64,000 nucleotides of DNA from Umbellularia californica (Eukaryota; Streptophyta; Magnoliopsida; Laurales; Lauraceae): NCBI GenBank assembly GCA_028538565.1, contig JAPQWN010000001.1:38208001-38272000 (forward strand). The letters run 5' to 3'. A program made the position numbers and the translations under genes. Positions 44,876 through 57,961 of this stretch are shown here, piece by piece. Every line of letters begins with the position of its first letter. The first letter of the stretch is position 1. The notes under the pieces are model-generated. The model was given only the letters and a program-made list of their open reading frames with translations. It had not been told where the DNA came from and searched no databases.

Positions 44876-46744
44876 TTGGGTTTTCTTCTCCTTTTTCCTC
44901 TGGCCAATCCATGGCTAACTTGCATAAAAATGAGCCACCATGCTCCCCCAATCATCACATTCATCATCTCCAACAAGTTAAACACATCCTAGATTTACCA
45001 ATTACAATCTTTTATTTAACCTAAGACCCCCAGAAATCTAATCTACTATATTAATCCCAATCAATAACAAAAACAAGCTTGGAATTAAGGTAATCTAACA
45101 AGAAAACATAGCCAATCAATAAGGAACATATACACATGATCAAGTATATAATGTAAATCTACTTGCCTCAACCAAGAAGAAGATTGGAAATTGAGGAAAC
45201 TTGAAGAGAAACCTTTTACTGCGGAAACCACCGATCTAACCCGCTCAAAAGCAATCTAACACGCAAAGGAGAAAGAAGCAAAAGAAAAGATCAGGAACAA
45301 CCTAAATCTAACCAAAAGAGAAGGTGATTGAAAGGATGAGGGTAAGAGAAACCTTACCAAACTAACATCAATGGAAAGAGGAGATTGAGAGGATGAAAGT
45401 GAGCGGTCTGAATCTTCGAGATGATCTCTTCCTACGGAAGTTCTGGGCTTGAGAAGATGAAGAGGAAGAAGAAGGGCTACTGTAACTCTCGTCGTTGCAG
45501 AGATGAATAAAGAACTAGGGTTGGTCTCTGTTTAGGAAGAGAGGAAAGGGAAAAAGACTGATTTGCCCTTAAGTGGGTCCGGTGAAGAAATGTATCACTT
45601 GAAGGGTTTGTAATCATTGGATCATGATGACCCAAGAGACGAAAATGATCAGCGCGACGAGACCTTTCCAACGAATCCAAAAATCATGGCGATTGGAATT
45701 TTCGGAAAACACTCAAGGCTCCCTAAATTGCAAACTGCCCCCTTGCTAGGGTCAAACGCACACGGAATCGCACGAAACTTCGCAGACACTAATCTAACAT
45801 TAGAAGAAACTCGATCATGATCTAAATCCACTTAAATATCTAAAATACAATTAATTATAATAATAGCTAAATAAAAGGTCAATGGACGGACTATTGGGCC
45901 CAATCTACCCAGTAAGGTCGTGGACCTTACAAGAGCATATCGGGGCGTTGATCTCTAACATGAGAGGTGATGAGATTTAACGAAATATACATATACATAT
46001 AATAATACAGGACGGGACCACGGTAGCGAGCCGGGTATCAGGAACCACGATTGCGACCCGAGTATCGAGAACCACGGTAACAAGCCGAGTATCGACACGG
46101 AACCATGGTAAATAACCGGGGTATCAAGATCCAAACTGCAGCTGGCGAGACGGGAGGGGGACTTCCAAGTCGGTGGATCAAATCAACAAGATCGTCCAAG
46201 CTCAGTGGTGCCGACTCATAGGTCAAATAACAGAAATCGGGACATGAATAATAATACGTAAGGTGCAATTATATAAACGGATGGGACAGGGTGCTCGAAA
46301 GCACAAACATCTCTTCAATATCAGGTAATGCACATCGGGGCTAGCAAAATGCTACAATTGTAATTTCAGTGTTTTTGGGAATAACAAATCATAAACCATG
46401 AGTTTTGGAGTGCATATCAAAATTCGGAAACAATGGAATACAATTGACCTTTCGAAACTTTGGGATGAGTATCCGGACTCAAGATTAGTTCAAGGTGAAT
46501 AAGGGTCCCGTATGTCAATTTCAGTATAGACCTGGTCCTCTTTGAGTTTGGAGACATTCTGGGCTCCTTATACACTTTGGAGATTTCAAAACTTCAATGA
46601 ATCTTCATGCTAGAGTTTCTATCCCAAATAAACTTATATTAATGTTTCTAGCTTTCCCCATTTCAATAGGGCTCCCAACAATCCTCTCCTAATCATATAA
46701 ACATCACATTCCTGCTCCCTACATAACTCCAGGTGAGTAGCGCA

Positions 46745-47000
46745 CTTCATTTGAGCGGACCTGAAGTTCGCTTGGGAGAAGTGATCTCTGGAAGGGTTCG
46801 CTTGAGCGAAGTTGCGTTCGCTCGAGCAGACCTTCCTAGTTCAGGTTGGCTCGAGCGGATTTTCAGTTCGCTCAAGCTAACCATCCTTTGGATGGTGTTC
46901 TGGGAGGGTTCGCTCAAGCGAAATAAGGTTCGCTCGGGCGAATTGTCCACTAGATGGGTTCGCTCGAGCGAAGTGTCAAATTCGCTAGAGCGAACTGTCC
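46745..47000. repeat. Palindrome cluster, TTCGCTCGAGCGAA type (element A 3' LTR)
   Basis: About ten variants of GTTCGCTCGAGCGAAC, for example GTTCGCTTGAGCGAAG (46797), GTTCGCTCGAGCAGAC (46816) and GGTTCGCTCGAGCGAAGTG (46958). It has the same motif type and position as in A1 and A2. Confidence 0.78.
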
Positions 47001-47812
47001 AGGAATTGATTTTCGAGAATAGTTCAACTCCTCGCTTAGTCCAACTTGCAAGTCCTCTTTGAGCCTCTTTTCTACACATGAATGAAAGGCTTGAGACTTT
47101 CTTTAAACTCCACACAAATCCCCTTTGAATCTTCCACAAACATTTAAGTCTCATTGCCTTCTCCAAACCATAATGACTCCTCCAACAACCATTCCACCAA
47201 AATCATTAAACCACTTCTTTTATAACAAGACCAACCATCATTTTGAAGATCCATAAATGACAACAACTTTCAAAAAAGTACAATGAATACATTTATCAAG
47301 ATGCATAATAGAGAAATTAACTCATCAATATGTATTTCAAGAGCAATAGAAATCATGGCAAGGAAAACAATGTAAAACACATGTAAAATCATTAAGAATC
47401 ACTAGTGCAAATCAAGATGCTTTCATGAAATATGTAAATGTCCAAAACTCATCCATTCATCCACTTGCCTTTGGTCCAAGCTTAGCAAATTAAGCTCTAT
47501 TCACTCTTCCAGGCCAAGGGTTCATAGCTACAAGCAAAACCCCCAAAACAAACCCTAAAATGGTCAAAACCAAAGGACAAGAAGAGAAGGCTTACAATAA
47601 TGAAAATGGAGCTTCTCTAAGGTTAGAAGAACACAAATCAAAGAGATTGACGGAGAAGCTTACTTGTAAAGTTTCCAAATAGACAAGATTAGCCCCAAGG
47701 AAGCTCCAATGAGGCTAGTTAACACTTCTAGTGGTATCAATGAAGAGCTCCCATGGAGAGGAAGAAGGAGATGACCTCCATTTCTCAATTTGTGTGAGGT
47801 TGGTAGTGATTT

Positions 47813-50712
47813 TGTTAGACCCCGACCCAGACCAACTCGATTAGTACTAATTAAGTGAGTGTTTAGTCTTAAGTGAGTCTTAGTACTAGTTGGGTTAAAA
47901 TGTGATTAGACTTAGTCTGGATTATAGCTTTGGGGATTTTGAGGACGTTTAGTATGAGTCACACACGCTGAGGGACGCCCTGAGTACACGTGCAAGAATG
48001 GGTTTTCGTTCTAGATACTTTGTTTGATCGTGATTTTTATTTCTCTTGAATGGTTTTATTATTTGTGACAACTTATGTTTCTAACCTGCATGCATTTGAG
48101 GCCCAGAAACCCAAGTTTTGGTCCAATAAGGGTAAATCTGACTATTCATGCTAAATCTGGGCACACTTTTCGAAGTTGTGAAACTATGTCAAAATTATAC
48201 TTTTCCGAAACTAGATTTTTCAACGATCGTTTTGTTCTTCTTCGTCGATTCCATCCGGGGTCCACAAGACCATGTTTTAAGTGTTTCAAGTTCAGCTGGA
48301 AAGGGGCCCACCTCTCTACCCATACAAAAGCTCTCCTATTCTCTCTCCTCCATTCTTTCTTCTCCATTTTCCTGCAACAGTCTTGACCTAGAGTGGAGAA
48401 GAGAAGAAAGTTTCTCTTTGGCCTTTTTCCCTTGGAATCATCTAGCAAGAAGGCTCAAATCTCAAATCCGACTCCGCCATTCTCTTCCTCTCTTCTCAAG
48501 CTTCAGCTGGACACGTTTTTGGAGCCAATCCCCGACACTATTCATCATCTTCAACCTCTCTTCATCTTGTTCAGCTAGCTCAAGGTTAGAGCTTGGACCC
48601 ATCTTTTCATTTGATGTTCTTTAGCTCACTTAGAGCTTGTTTTACATGTTTTCAATCCCATTTTTGAAATGGAGGTTTTTAGTGACCAAAATGGTGATTT
48701 TTGTATGCTCTATTTTGGGGGTTTTGTGTAGATTTCGTGGATCTCCATTCTTGTTGAGTTTTGTGAAGATTTCCTTGACATTGGGCCAAGGCAAGTAGAC
48801 ATTTTAGTCCCTTTTTGGACATTGTAAGTTTTGGGTATTTTATCTTTAGAAATGTGGCTTTATTACCATGCTTACCATTTCCCTCATGTTATCAATCTCT
48901 TTTAGTGTATTTAAGCTTTATAAGCATGGTTGCTAATTACTCTATCTAATCTGGAAGTTTTGTCTTGAATGGGAGCATGTTTTGCAATGGAATGCTTTAC
49001 AAGTTATTAATACATGATTTGAATGTAAATGGGTTGGTGATTTTGATGTTTTGAATGAAATGTGAATGGATTTTGGTGTGAAAATCACCCCTTGGAAAGC
49101 ATGTAGGCTTGGGGAGTGCAGGTGGTTCAAGTGTGGAAGTGAAGAAGGAAAGAAATGCAATTTCTGACTTGAAATTCGCCCAGCCCGAGTCTGGCGGTCA
49201 GCCAGCGGCTAACCGCATTTTTCCACGGCGGCTAGCCGCCAGCAAACCGCATTGGGCGGTTACTTTTCCAGTAGCTTGCAAAAATCTGTCCAGGTCTACG
49301 GTGACCTCACGGTCAGTTCCCGGCTAGCCGCCAGCTAACCGTGAGCCATTTCGGCTACTTTCTCCAATAGATGTGTTTCCCTTGTTTTGATCCAGCGGTT
49401 AGACGCCAGGTGACCGCCACCTAGCCGAATTTTGATGAAAACTAGACTATGCCTTAGACCTTCATTTGACATTGTGCACTTGAAATTCCAAAATGTATCT
49501 TACCTTCGGGGGCACCATGCTATATAGAATTCTGACATTTGGGTTTCAATTCCACAAGGCTCAAAGATTGGTCTTAGCCTATACTTGATAGATTTATGTT
49601 TGAACTCTTGTTTTGATGCTTCATGCATCATCGTGTTCTTGTTTGATTTCCGAGTACAAGTTCGTTTTCAAGATGTGTTTCAAGAATTGAAAGGGAATCA
49701 TTTCTTAAGTTCATTAAGCATTTATACTACGCTATTTTGCTAGTCTTGTCGTGTTGTGTTTGATAAATGATTTCCCACTTGTTTTGTCGTGTTCTCGGAC
49801 GTGTATCGCCGTGTTTTGTACATTCATGATATAAGTGAATACCACTGAGCTTGGACTGCCCTTTTAGCTTTATCCACTACCTGGGGGTCTTTAAACATGT
49901 GGACTGTCTGCAGACTAGTTGTGTATTATATTACACATCGTGCGTGTTCGTGATCCGGTTCCGTGGCCGGATTCCCCGCCTACCTTGTGTGGCATGGGCT
50001 CGTGTCTTTCGTGTCGTGCTTGTCGTGCGTGCTTGCTCTTGTCATCATGTATGACGGAGAAAGGATGAGCTCAATGTGGATTTATCTTTTCATGATATTA
50101 TAAGTATTCATGCTAGTTTCGTAAACTTGAACATGTACTTTAATTTTGAACTGTTTTAACTATATTTTTAACGTTTATGCCTAAATTGTTTATTTGCCAA
50201 ACCGTCGTGTTTGATGCTTGTTATTTTGGTGTCCAGGTGATGGAGGTTTCACGCTTGACGAGGAGTACCCGAAGGAGGCTATTGAGCCACCCCGGCACAT
50301 GAGTGGCAGCCCAACGACGTCATCTAGACGCCGGTCGGGATCTTGATTTCTCGTTCAATTAGTTGGGATATTCTTTTTGGGATCTTTTGTTATATTGGCC
50401 TTTGTTGGCCTCTCTTGGTTATGTAACTTGAACTAATGTGCTTTTGTCTAACTGTGAAACTTTAATCATGATAGGAATGCTACGTTGACATTCTCTTTTG
50501 ATACCTAGTCTCGATATTAAAATTTCTCTTGCATCTTGTTGTTTTTAAGAATTGTATGATTCGTTTTGCTACACGCTTCCGCATACCCATTTGTGTGAGC
50601 TCGACCCGTGTCTTGGGATCCTCACAGCGGAAACCTGTGGGAAAATCGGCGGTATGTTAGTTAATCATATCGCCGCGTCGCGGTCCCGGGTCTCGGTCTG
50701 GGGTCGCGACAG
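47813..50712 (+). repeat. 5' LTR of element B
   Basis: 2900 bp, TGTTAGACCC to GTCGCGACA. Donor-like AAG|GCAAGTAGA at 48791, palindrome cluster 49195-49430, acceptor hairpin near 50198-50213 and CAG ending 50236. Its short frame is shifted by one missing C (CCACCCCGG where the 3' LTR has CCACCCCCGG). The TATA position reads CATACAAAAG, a weak box. Confidence 0.92.
49195..49430. repeat. Palindrome cluster, GGCTAGCC type (element B 5' LTR)
   Basis: The perfect 14-mer GGCGGCTAGCCGCC is at 49227-49240, with variants CAGCGGCTAACCGC (49203), GGCGGTTAC (49255), CGGCTAGCCGCCAGC (49321) and AGCGGTTAGACGCCAGG (49393). It begins about 400 bp after the donor-like site. Confidence 0.8.
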
Positions 50713-50735
50713 GACTAGTATCAGAGCAGGACATG
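50713..50735 (+). other. Worn primer-binding site of element B
   Basis: AGTATCAGAGCAGG lies just after the 5' LTR, offset by a few bases and with one mismatch to TGGTATCAGAGC, the initiator tRNA-Met complement. Confidence 0.7.
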
Positions 50736-50870
50736 TTTTAGGCACTTAAAAGAAACTAGAAGATCTTAGGAACGTGGCGAGGATTCATGAGTTCGTTAGA
50801 ACGTTTGTTTCGGCAAGTTGACCAATCCAATTATGCTTATATATGTGCTAATAATTTGTCTTGCAGCATC

Positions 50871-52080
50871 ATGCCTCCAAGAAAAGCTCCAAATCACATT
50901 GTTTCGGGTAGTAATCACAATGAGACAAATTCATCTGAGAATCCTACCGCTACTTAATTCTAAGCACTAATGTAAGCCATGATAGATCAACAGAAACAAG
51001 CTAATGAAACTCAAGAAAAATTCCAGGACCAAATGGCAAAGAAAGATGAGGAGATGGCACAAGTTCAGAGACAACTTCTGGAAGTCCTCCAAAACAGACC
51101 TCAACATCAAGCTGCACAAAATGTTGTGTACCACAATAGGGTGGATGACATCAATGTTCTCTTCGAGAGATTCCAGAAGAGGGGACCTAAGGAGTTCTCA
51201 GGTCAAGAGGACCCTTTTACTGCAGATGATTGGCTCACGAACACTGCAAAGATTTTTGATGTTTTCACTTGAACGGGCATGGAGAGGGTGAACCTCACAG
51301 CTTCTCTATTCTATGGGTTTACTGACTCTTAGTGGCAGACAGTTAAAGAGCCGTACCAGGTCATGGCAGATGAGGTAGCTTGGACGACCTTCAAGACACA
51401 CTTCACCAACAAGTATGTCCCTCCTCATGTCAAGAGGCAGAAGGCAGTGGAGTTTCAACAGCTGAAACAAGGAAACATGTCAATTCTAGAGTATGTTACT
51501 AAGTTTGAGAGGTTTGCTCGCTATGCTACCGAGTTGATTGATACGGAGCATATAAGAAGATCACCAAGTTTTTGGAAGGGTTAAATCCCATTCTAAAGAG
51601 GGATGTTACGGGAGTGATTCCACCAGCTACCTTTGATGAAGCGGTTAGTCGGGCGTATAAATTCGAAGAATTCAACAATGAGATTATTCAGGATAGGAAG
51701 CAGCACTACCAGCAGCATAACCAAAGGCAACAAAGTGGCAAGAAGCCAAGACAGGAACAGAACTAAGTTAGACAGAGTGGTTATAATCATTGTGGCAAGA
51801 ATCACCCTACCCATGAATGCCGCAAGGCAACGGGTGCTTGCTTCAAATGTGGAGGATTGGACCATACAATCAAGGATTGCCCACACCTTCAGAGTCAGGC
51901 CAACAGATATCAGCAGCAAAGGCAGACAGCACCACAGAATCAAGCAGTACCAGTTTAGAATCAAGTGAGGCCACCACAGCAACAGCAGCAGTAAGACAGG
52001 CAAGTGCAGAATCAGAATGTTCGTCCACCTCAGAACAGGAGCAATCAGGGCAGGCAAAATTAGCAACAGAATAGGCCAAA
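50871..52080 (+). pseudogene. Element B gag, pseudogene
   Basis: The start ATGCCTCCAAGAAAAGC at 50871 fits a Tekay-type gag. Recognisable parts: a coiled-coil-like charged segment (50979-51100), the core with FQKRGPKEFSGQEDP and WTTFKTHFTNKYVPPHVKRQKAVEFQQL (51150-51560), and two knuckles, the last CFKCGGLDHTIKDC (about 51839-51880). In-frame stops cluster at 50961-50978, and occur at 51270 and 51330; a frameshift lies near 51560; several Gln codons in the Gln-rich tail (51760-52070) read as stops. Confidence 0.85.
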
Positions 52081-55000
52081 CCAGCAGGGACGCGCGTATT
52101 ATATCAACCGTGCTGACGCTGAAGCAGCAGGTGACGTCATAGAAGGTAAACTTCTTGTTTGTGGAGTAGAAGCACAGATCTTATTTGATCCAGGATCCAC
52201 ACACTCCTTTCTATCTCCTTTATTTGCAAAGAAGATTGATGCACAGCATGCAGAATTGGATTATATTTTGACTGTCACTACACCAGTAGGTAGACAGGTT
52301 GTTTGTACCACCTATTACCCTAGTTGTACGATTTTCTTAGGGGATATCAGTTTACCGGCCAATCTCATCATTTTAGACACGCATGATTTTGATATTATCT
52401 TAGGCATGGATTGGTTAGAGACCTACCATGCTACCATGGATTGTTTTAGTAAGACCATCACCTTCAGATTGCAAGGGCCATAGACAGAGTTGATGTTTCA
52501 GGGTGACAGGAAGAAATCTTCCAGCAGTTTCATTTCAGCTTTGAAAGCTAACAGATTGGTGGGCAGTGGTTGTGAGGCATTTATAGCGTTTATCACGGAG
52601 GATAAACAGTCCCAAGGGGTGGAGGATATCACCGTAGTGTGTGAATTTCCGGATGTTTTTCCAGAAGAAATCCCGGGTTTACCGCTAGTTAGAGAAGTTG
52701 AGTTTACTATTGAACTCCTTCCAGGGACTGCACCGATCTCAATTGCACCTTATAGGATGGCTCCTACAGAGTTAGGTGAATTGAAACTTCAATTGCAAGA
52801 ATTGTTGAGTAAAGGCTTTATTAGGCCAAGTGTTTCACCGTGGGGAGTGCTAGTTCTTTTTGTGAATAAGAAAGATGGAAGTCTTAGAATGTGCATCGAC
52901 TATAGAAGATTGAATCATGTGACCGTCAAGAACAAATACCCCTTGCCAAGGATAGATGAATTATTTGATCAATTACAAGGAGCAGCACACTTTTCCAAGA
53001 TAGACTTGAGGTCAGGGTATCATCAGTTGCGGGTTAGAGAGTCTGATGTGGCGAAGACAGCTTTCCGAACGGGATATGGGCATTATGAGTTCTTAGTGAT
53101 GCCCTTTGACTTGACAAATGCACCCGCAGTCTTCATGGCTCTCATGAACAAGGTTTTTGCAGAGTTCTTAGATCACTCTACCGTGGTGCTTATTGATGAT
53201 GTCCTCGTGTATTCTAAGAGTAAGTAGGAGCATGAAGAGCACTTGAGGAAGTCGTTACAGCTTTTGAGAGACCACCAGCTCTATGCAAAGTTGAACAAAT
53301 GTGAATTCTGGCTAGAGCAAGTTGCCTTTTTAGGTCACATCATTTCAAGAGAAGGATTAGCAGTTGATCCAGCCAAGATAGAAGTAGTTATTGAGTGGAA
53401 GAGGCCTAGCAGTGTGACAGAAATCAGAAGCTTTTTGGGGTTAGCAGGATACTATCGGAGATTTATCTAAGGTTTTTCGTCCATTGCATCTCCATTGACG
53501 AAGTTGACTCGGAAAAATGTACCTTTTGTTTGGACCGATCAGTGTGAAGGTAGTTTTCAGGAGTTGAAGAAAAGGCTAACTACAACCCCAATCCTCACAT
53601 TACCATCGGGCAGCGGTGGATTTGTTGTTTTTACGGATGCTTCAAATGTAGGATTAGGCTGTGTATTGATGCAAGATGGCAAGGTGATTGCCTATGGTTC
53701 AAGACAGTTGAAGAATCATGAGGTAAATTATGCAACTCATGACTTGGAGTTGGCGGCAGTAGTTTTTGCTTTGAAGATGTGGAGGCACTATCTTTATTGA
53801 GCGAAGTTCGAAGTTCATTCCGACCACCGAAGTTTGCAATATTTGTTTTCACAAAAGGAATTGAATATGAGGCAGAGACGGTGGATGGAGTATATAAAAG
53901 ATTATGACTTCCCAATCAAGTACCATCCTGGTAAAGTGAATGTTGTAGCAGATGCATTGAGCAGAAAGTCAGCAGTTATGGCTAGTCTGAGAGGAGTTAG
54001 TGTTTTCCAACAGTTTGAAGAACTTGGAGTGGAAGTACAACACTTGAGGAGAGTGTTTTATTGGCAAATATGACAGTGTCTGAGCCTACCTTCATCCAGA
54101 GGATCAAAGATAGTCAGTTGCAAGACCCAGAATTGGCCAAGATTGTAAATCAGATCTCAGAACGTCCAGATTTCAAGATTTCAGATGGAGTGTTGTATTT
54201 TCGTGACCGGTTGTGTGTACCAGATGTAGATGATTTGAAGAATGAAATCATGACTGAAGCCCACCATACTAGATACTCTATACATCCGGGTAACACGGAG
54301 ATGTACCATAACTTGAAGAACAGATTTTGGTGGAATAACATGAAGTGAGAGACTGCAGCTTTTGTGTCTCGTTGCCTGACTTGTCAGATGATCAAAGCAG
54401 AACATCAGAAACCTCCTGGTTTGTTACAGCCTTTAGAGATTCCGGAGTGGAAATGGGAGCACATCACTATGGATTTTGTCTCCGGTTTGCCTAATACCAA
54501 GAGGGGAAACAATGCGATTTGGGTTATAGTAGACCTTCTTACGAAGTCTGCTCACTTCATTCCGATGAAGACTGGGAATATGATGCACATGGCACCACTT
54601 GCAAGATTATTCATCGATGAGATCGTTAGTAAGCATGGCCAACCCGTCTCCATCACTTCCGACAGAGACAGCAGATTTGTTTCGAGATTTTGGAAATCTC
54701 TTCTTGAATCCATGGGTACCAAACTTCAGTTCAGCACAGCGTATCATCCTCAGACAGATGGTCAGTCCGAGCGGACGATACAGACTCTTGAAGATATGCT
54801 ACGTGCTTGTGTATTAGATCTCAAGGTTCAGTGGGATGAGAACCTACCTCTTTGTGAGTTCGCGTACAACAATAGTTACCACTCTAGCTTTGGAATGGCA
54901 CCTTTTGAGGCACTCTATGGTAGGAGATGCAGAACTCCAGTTTGTTGGGAAGAAGTCGGTGTGCGTAGCTTTCATAGACCGACGATAGTTGGAGAGACCA

Positions 55001-55567
55001 GCGACAAAGTTAAACAGATTCAAGACAAATTGAAGATTGCTCGAAGCAGACAGAAGAGTTATGCTGACACTCACAAGAGGGAATTACAGTTTGAAGTAGG
55101 TGACAAGTATTCTTGAAAGTCTCACCAGTCAGAGGCACTCTAAGATTTGGAAATAAAGGAAAATTGTCTAGCAGATACATTGGCCCATATGAGATTTTGA
55201 GCAAGATTGGAAATGTTGCATACAGACTTGCTTTACCGCCGAAACTCTCCGGGGTACATAATGTTTTTCACGTCTCCATGCTCAAGAAGTATGTTCACAA
55301 TCCTTCTCACATTATTCCACACGAGCCTTTAGAGATTCGAGAAGACGCTTCATATGTGGAGAAACCGGTTAGAATCATTGACACCAAAGAACATGAATTG
55401 AGAAATCGGACTATCCATTGGGTCAAGGTACTTTGGGAAAACCACGAGCCAGAAGAAGCCACATGGGAATTGAGAGATCAAGTCCAGAAGAAGTATCCAC
55501 ACCTATTACCAGAGGTAAAATTATTTATATTTGGTGGACCAAATATCCTAAGGGGTGGAGGATGTTA
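52081..55567 (+). pseudogene. Element B pol (protease-RT-RNaseH-integrase-chromodomain), pseudogene
   Basis: Order is diagnostic of Ty3/gypsy. Protease with LFDPGSTHSF (Asp at 52187) and ILGMDWL; RT (52660-53470) with KNKYPLPRIDELFDQLQG and the catalytic box LIDDVLVYS near 53190; RNase H with FTDASNVGLGCVLMQDGK (53630); integrase zinc part (54270-54400), core with MDFVSGLP (54471), ITSDRDSRFVSRFW (54653) and QTDGQSERTIQTLEDM (54753); then a GPY-like stretch and a chromodomain (about 55350-55510, IHWVKVLWENHEPEEATWE). Stops at 52481, 53225, 53468, 53798 and 54346; shifts near 54050 and 55110. The 53468 stop is TAA where element A has CAA. Confidence 0.92.
55549..55562 (+). other. Polypurine tract of element B
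   Basis: AAGGGGTGGAGGA immediately precedes TGTTAGAC of the 3' LTR. Element A has the same tract on the minus strand at 59098-59111. Confidence 0.9.
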
Positions 55568-56939
55568 GACTCCGACCCAGACCAACTCGGTTAGTACTAA
55601 TTAAGTGAGTGTTTAGTCTTAAGTGAGTCTTAGTACTAGTTGGGTTAGAATGTGATTAGACTTAGTCTAGATTATAGCTTTGAGGATTTTGAGGACGTTT
55701 AGTATGAGTCAGACACGCTAAGGGACGCTCTGAGTACACGTGCAAGAATGGATTTTCGTTCTAGATATTTTGTTTGATCGTGATTTTTATTTCTCTTGAA
55801 TGGTTTTATTATTTGTGACAACTTTCGTTTATAACCCGCATGCATTTGAGGCCCAGAAACCCAAGTTTTGGCCCAATAAGGGTAAATCTGACTATTCATG
55901 CTAAATCTGGGCACACTTTTCGAAGTCGTGAAACTATGTCAAAATTATACTTTTCCGAAACTAGATTTTTCGACGATCGTTTTGTTCTTCTTCGTCGATT
56001 CCATCCGGGGTCCACAAGACCATGTTTTAAGTGTTTCAAGTTTAGCTGGAAAGGGGCCCACCTCTCTACCCATACAAAAGCTCTCCTATTCTCTCTCCTC
56101 CATTCTTTCTTCCCCATTTTCCTGCAACGGTCTTGACCTAGAGTTGAGAAGAGAAGAAAGTTTATCTTTGGCCCTTTTCACTTGGAATCATCTAGCAAGA
56201 AGGCTCAAATCTCAAATCCGACTCCGCCATTCTCTTCCTCTCTTCTCAAGCTTCAGCTGGACACGTTTTTGGAGCCAATCCCCGACACTATTCATCATCT
56301 TCAACCTCTCTTCATCTTGTTCAGCTAGCTCAAAGTTAGAGCTTGGACCCATCTTTTCATTTGATGTTCTTTAGCTCACTTAGAGCTTGTTTTACATGTT
56401 TTCAAACCCATTTTCGAAATGGGAGTTTGTAGTGACCAAAATAGTGATTTTTGTGTGCTCTATTTTGGGGGTTTTGTGTAGATTTCGTGGATCTCCATTC
56501 TTGTTGAGTTTTGTGAAGATTTCCTTCAGATTGGGCCAAGGCAAGTAAACATTTTAGTCCCTTTTTGGACATTGTCAGTTTTGGGTATTTTATCTTTAGA
56601 AATGTGGCTTTATTATCAAGCTTACCATTTCCCTCATGTTATCAATCTCTTTTAGTGTATTTAAGCTTTATAAGCATGGTTGCTAATTACTCTATCTAAT
56701 CTAGAAGTTTTATCTTGAATGAGAGCATGTTTTGCAATGGAATGCTTTACAAGTTATTAATACATGATTTGAATGTAAATGGGTTGGTGATTTTGATGTT
56801 TTGAATGAAATGTGAATGGATTTTGGTGTGAAAATCACCCCTTGGAAAGCATGTAGGCTTGGGGAGTGCAGGTGGTTCAAGTGTGGAAGTGAAGAAGGAA
56901 AGAAATGCAATTTCTGACTTGAAATTCGCCCAGCCCGAG

Positions 56940-57205
56940 TCTGGCGGTCAGCCAGCGGCTAACCGCATTTTTTCCACGGCGGCTAGCCGCCAGCCAACCG
57001 CATTGGGCGGTTACTTTTCCAGTAGCTTGCAAAAATCTGTCCAGGTCTACGGTGACCTCACGGTCAGTTCCCGGCTAGCCGCCAGCTAACCATGAGCCAT
57101 TTCGGCTACTTTTTCCAATAGATGCGTTTCCCTTGTTTTGATCCAGCGGTCAGCTAGCAGTCAGCTAGCGGTTAGCCGCCAGGTGACCCCCAGCTAGCCG
57201 AATTT
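56940..57205. repeat. Palindrome cluster, GGCTAGCC type (element B 3' LTR)
   Basis: Same vocabulary as the 5' LTR, with GGCGGCTAGCCGCC near 56978-56991. It adds two GGTCAGCTAGC half-units at about 57146-57170 that the 5' LTR lacks. Confidence 0.8.
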
Positions 57206-57961
57206 TGATGAAAACTAGACTATACCTTAGACCTTCATTTGACATTGTGCACTTGAAATTCCAAAATGTATCTTATCTTCGGGGGCACCAAGCTATATAG
57301 AATTCCGACATTTGGGTTTCAATTCCACAAGGGTCAAAGATTGGTCTTATTCTATGCTTGATAGATTTATGTTTGAACTCTTATTTTGATGCTTCATGCA
57401 TCATCGTGTTCTCGTTTGATTTCTGAGTACGAGTTTGTTTTCAAGATGTGTTTCAAGAATCAAAAGGGAATCATTTCTTAAGTTCATTAAGCATTTATAC
57501 TATGCTATTTTGCTAGTCTTGTCGTGTTGTGTTTGATAAATGATTTCCCACTTGTTTTGTCGTGTTCTCGAACGTGTATTGCCGTGTTTTGTGAATTCAT
57601 GATATAAGTGAATACCACTAAGCTTGGACTGCCCTTTTAGCTTGATCCACTACCTGGGGGTCCTTAAACATGTGGATTGTCTGCAGACTAGTCGTGTATT
57701 ATATTACACATCGTGCGTGTTCGTGATTCGGTTCCGCGGTCGGATTCCCCGTCTGCCTTGTGTGTCGTGGGATTCTGTCTTTCGTGTCGTGCGTGCTTGC
57801 TCTTGTCATCATGTATGACGGAGAAAGGATGAGCTCAATGTGGATTTATCTTTTCATGATATTATAAGTATTCATGCTAGTTTCGTAAACTTGAACATGT
57901 ACTTTAATTTTGAACTGTTTTAACTATATTTTTAACGTTTATGCCTAAATTGTTTATTTGC

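Larger units (their letters stand above)
41177..45931 (-). mobile_element. C-type gypsy solo LTR, reverse, split by copia-like solo LTR E
   Basis: TGTCACGTCC at 41177 to GACCTTACA at 45931; duplication agagt (41172-41176) and agagc (45932-45936), with one change. Without the E insertion it is about 3038 bp. The flanking sequence joins exactly as in A' (compare GTGACAAGAGTATCGGGCG near 33745). It carries the minus-strand donor AG|GCAAGTAGA (GC at 45166-45165), a palindrome cluster and an acceptor/hairpin module. It is distantly related to A and B in layout; its interior family is not in the window. Confidence 0.8.

Noticed and set aside
48146..48624. Frames of 100-158 codons repeated at 55896-56374
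   Set aside because: They lie in the CT-rich leader of both B LTRs and have no domain; they are copies of an LTR leader, not genes.
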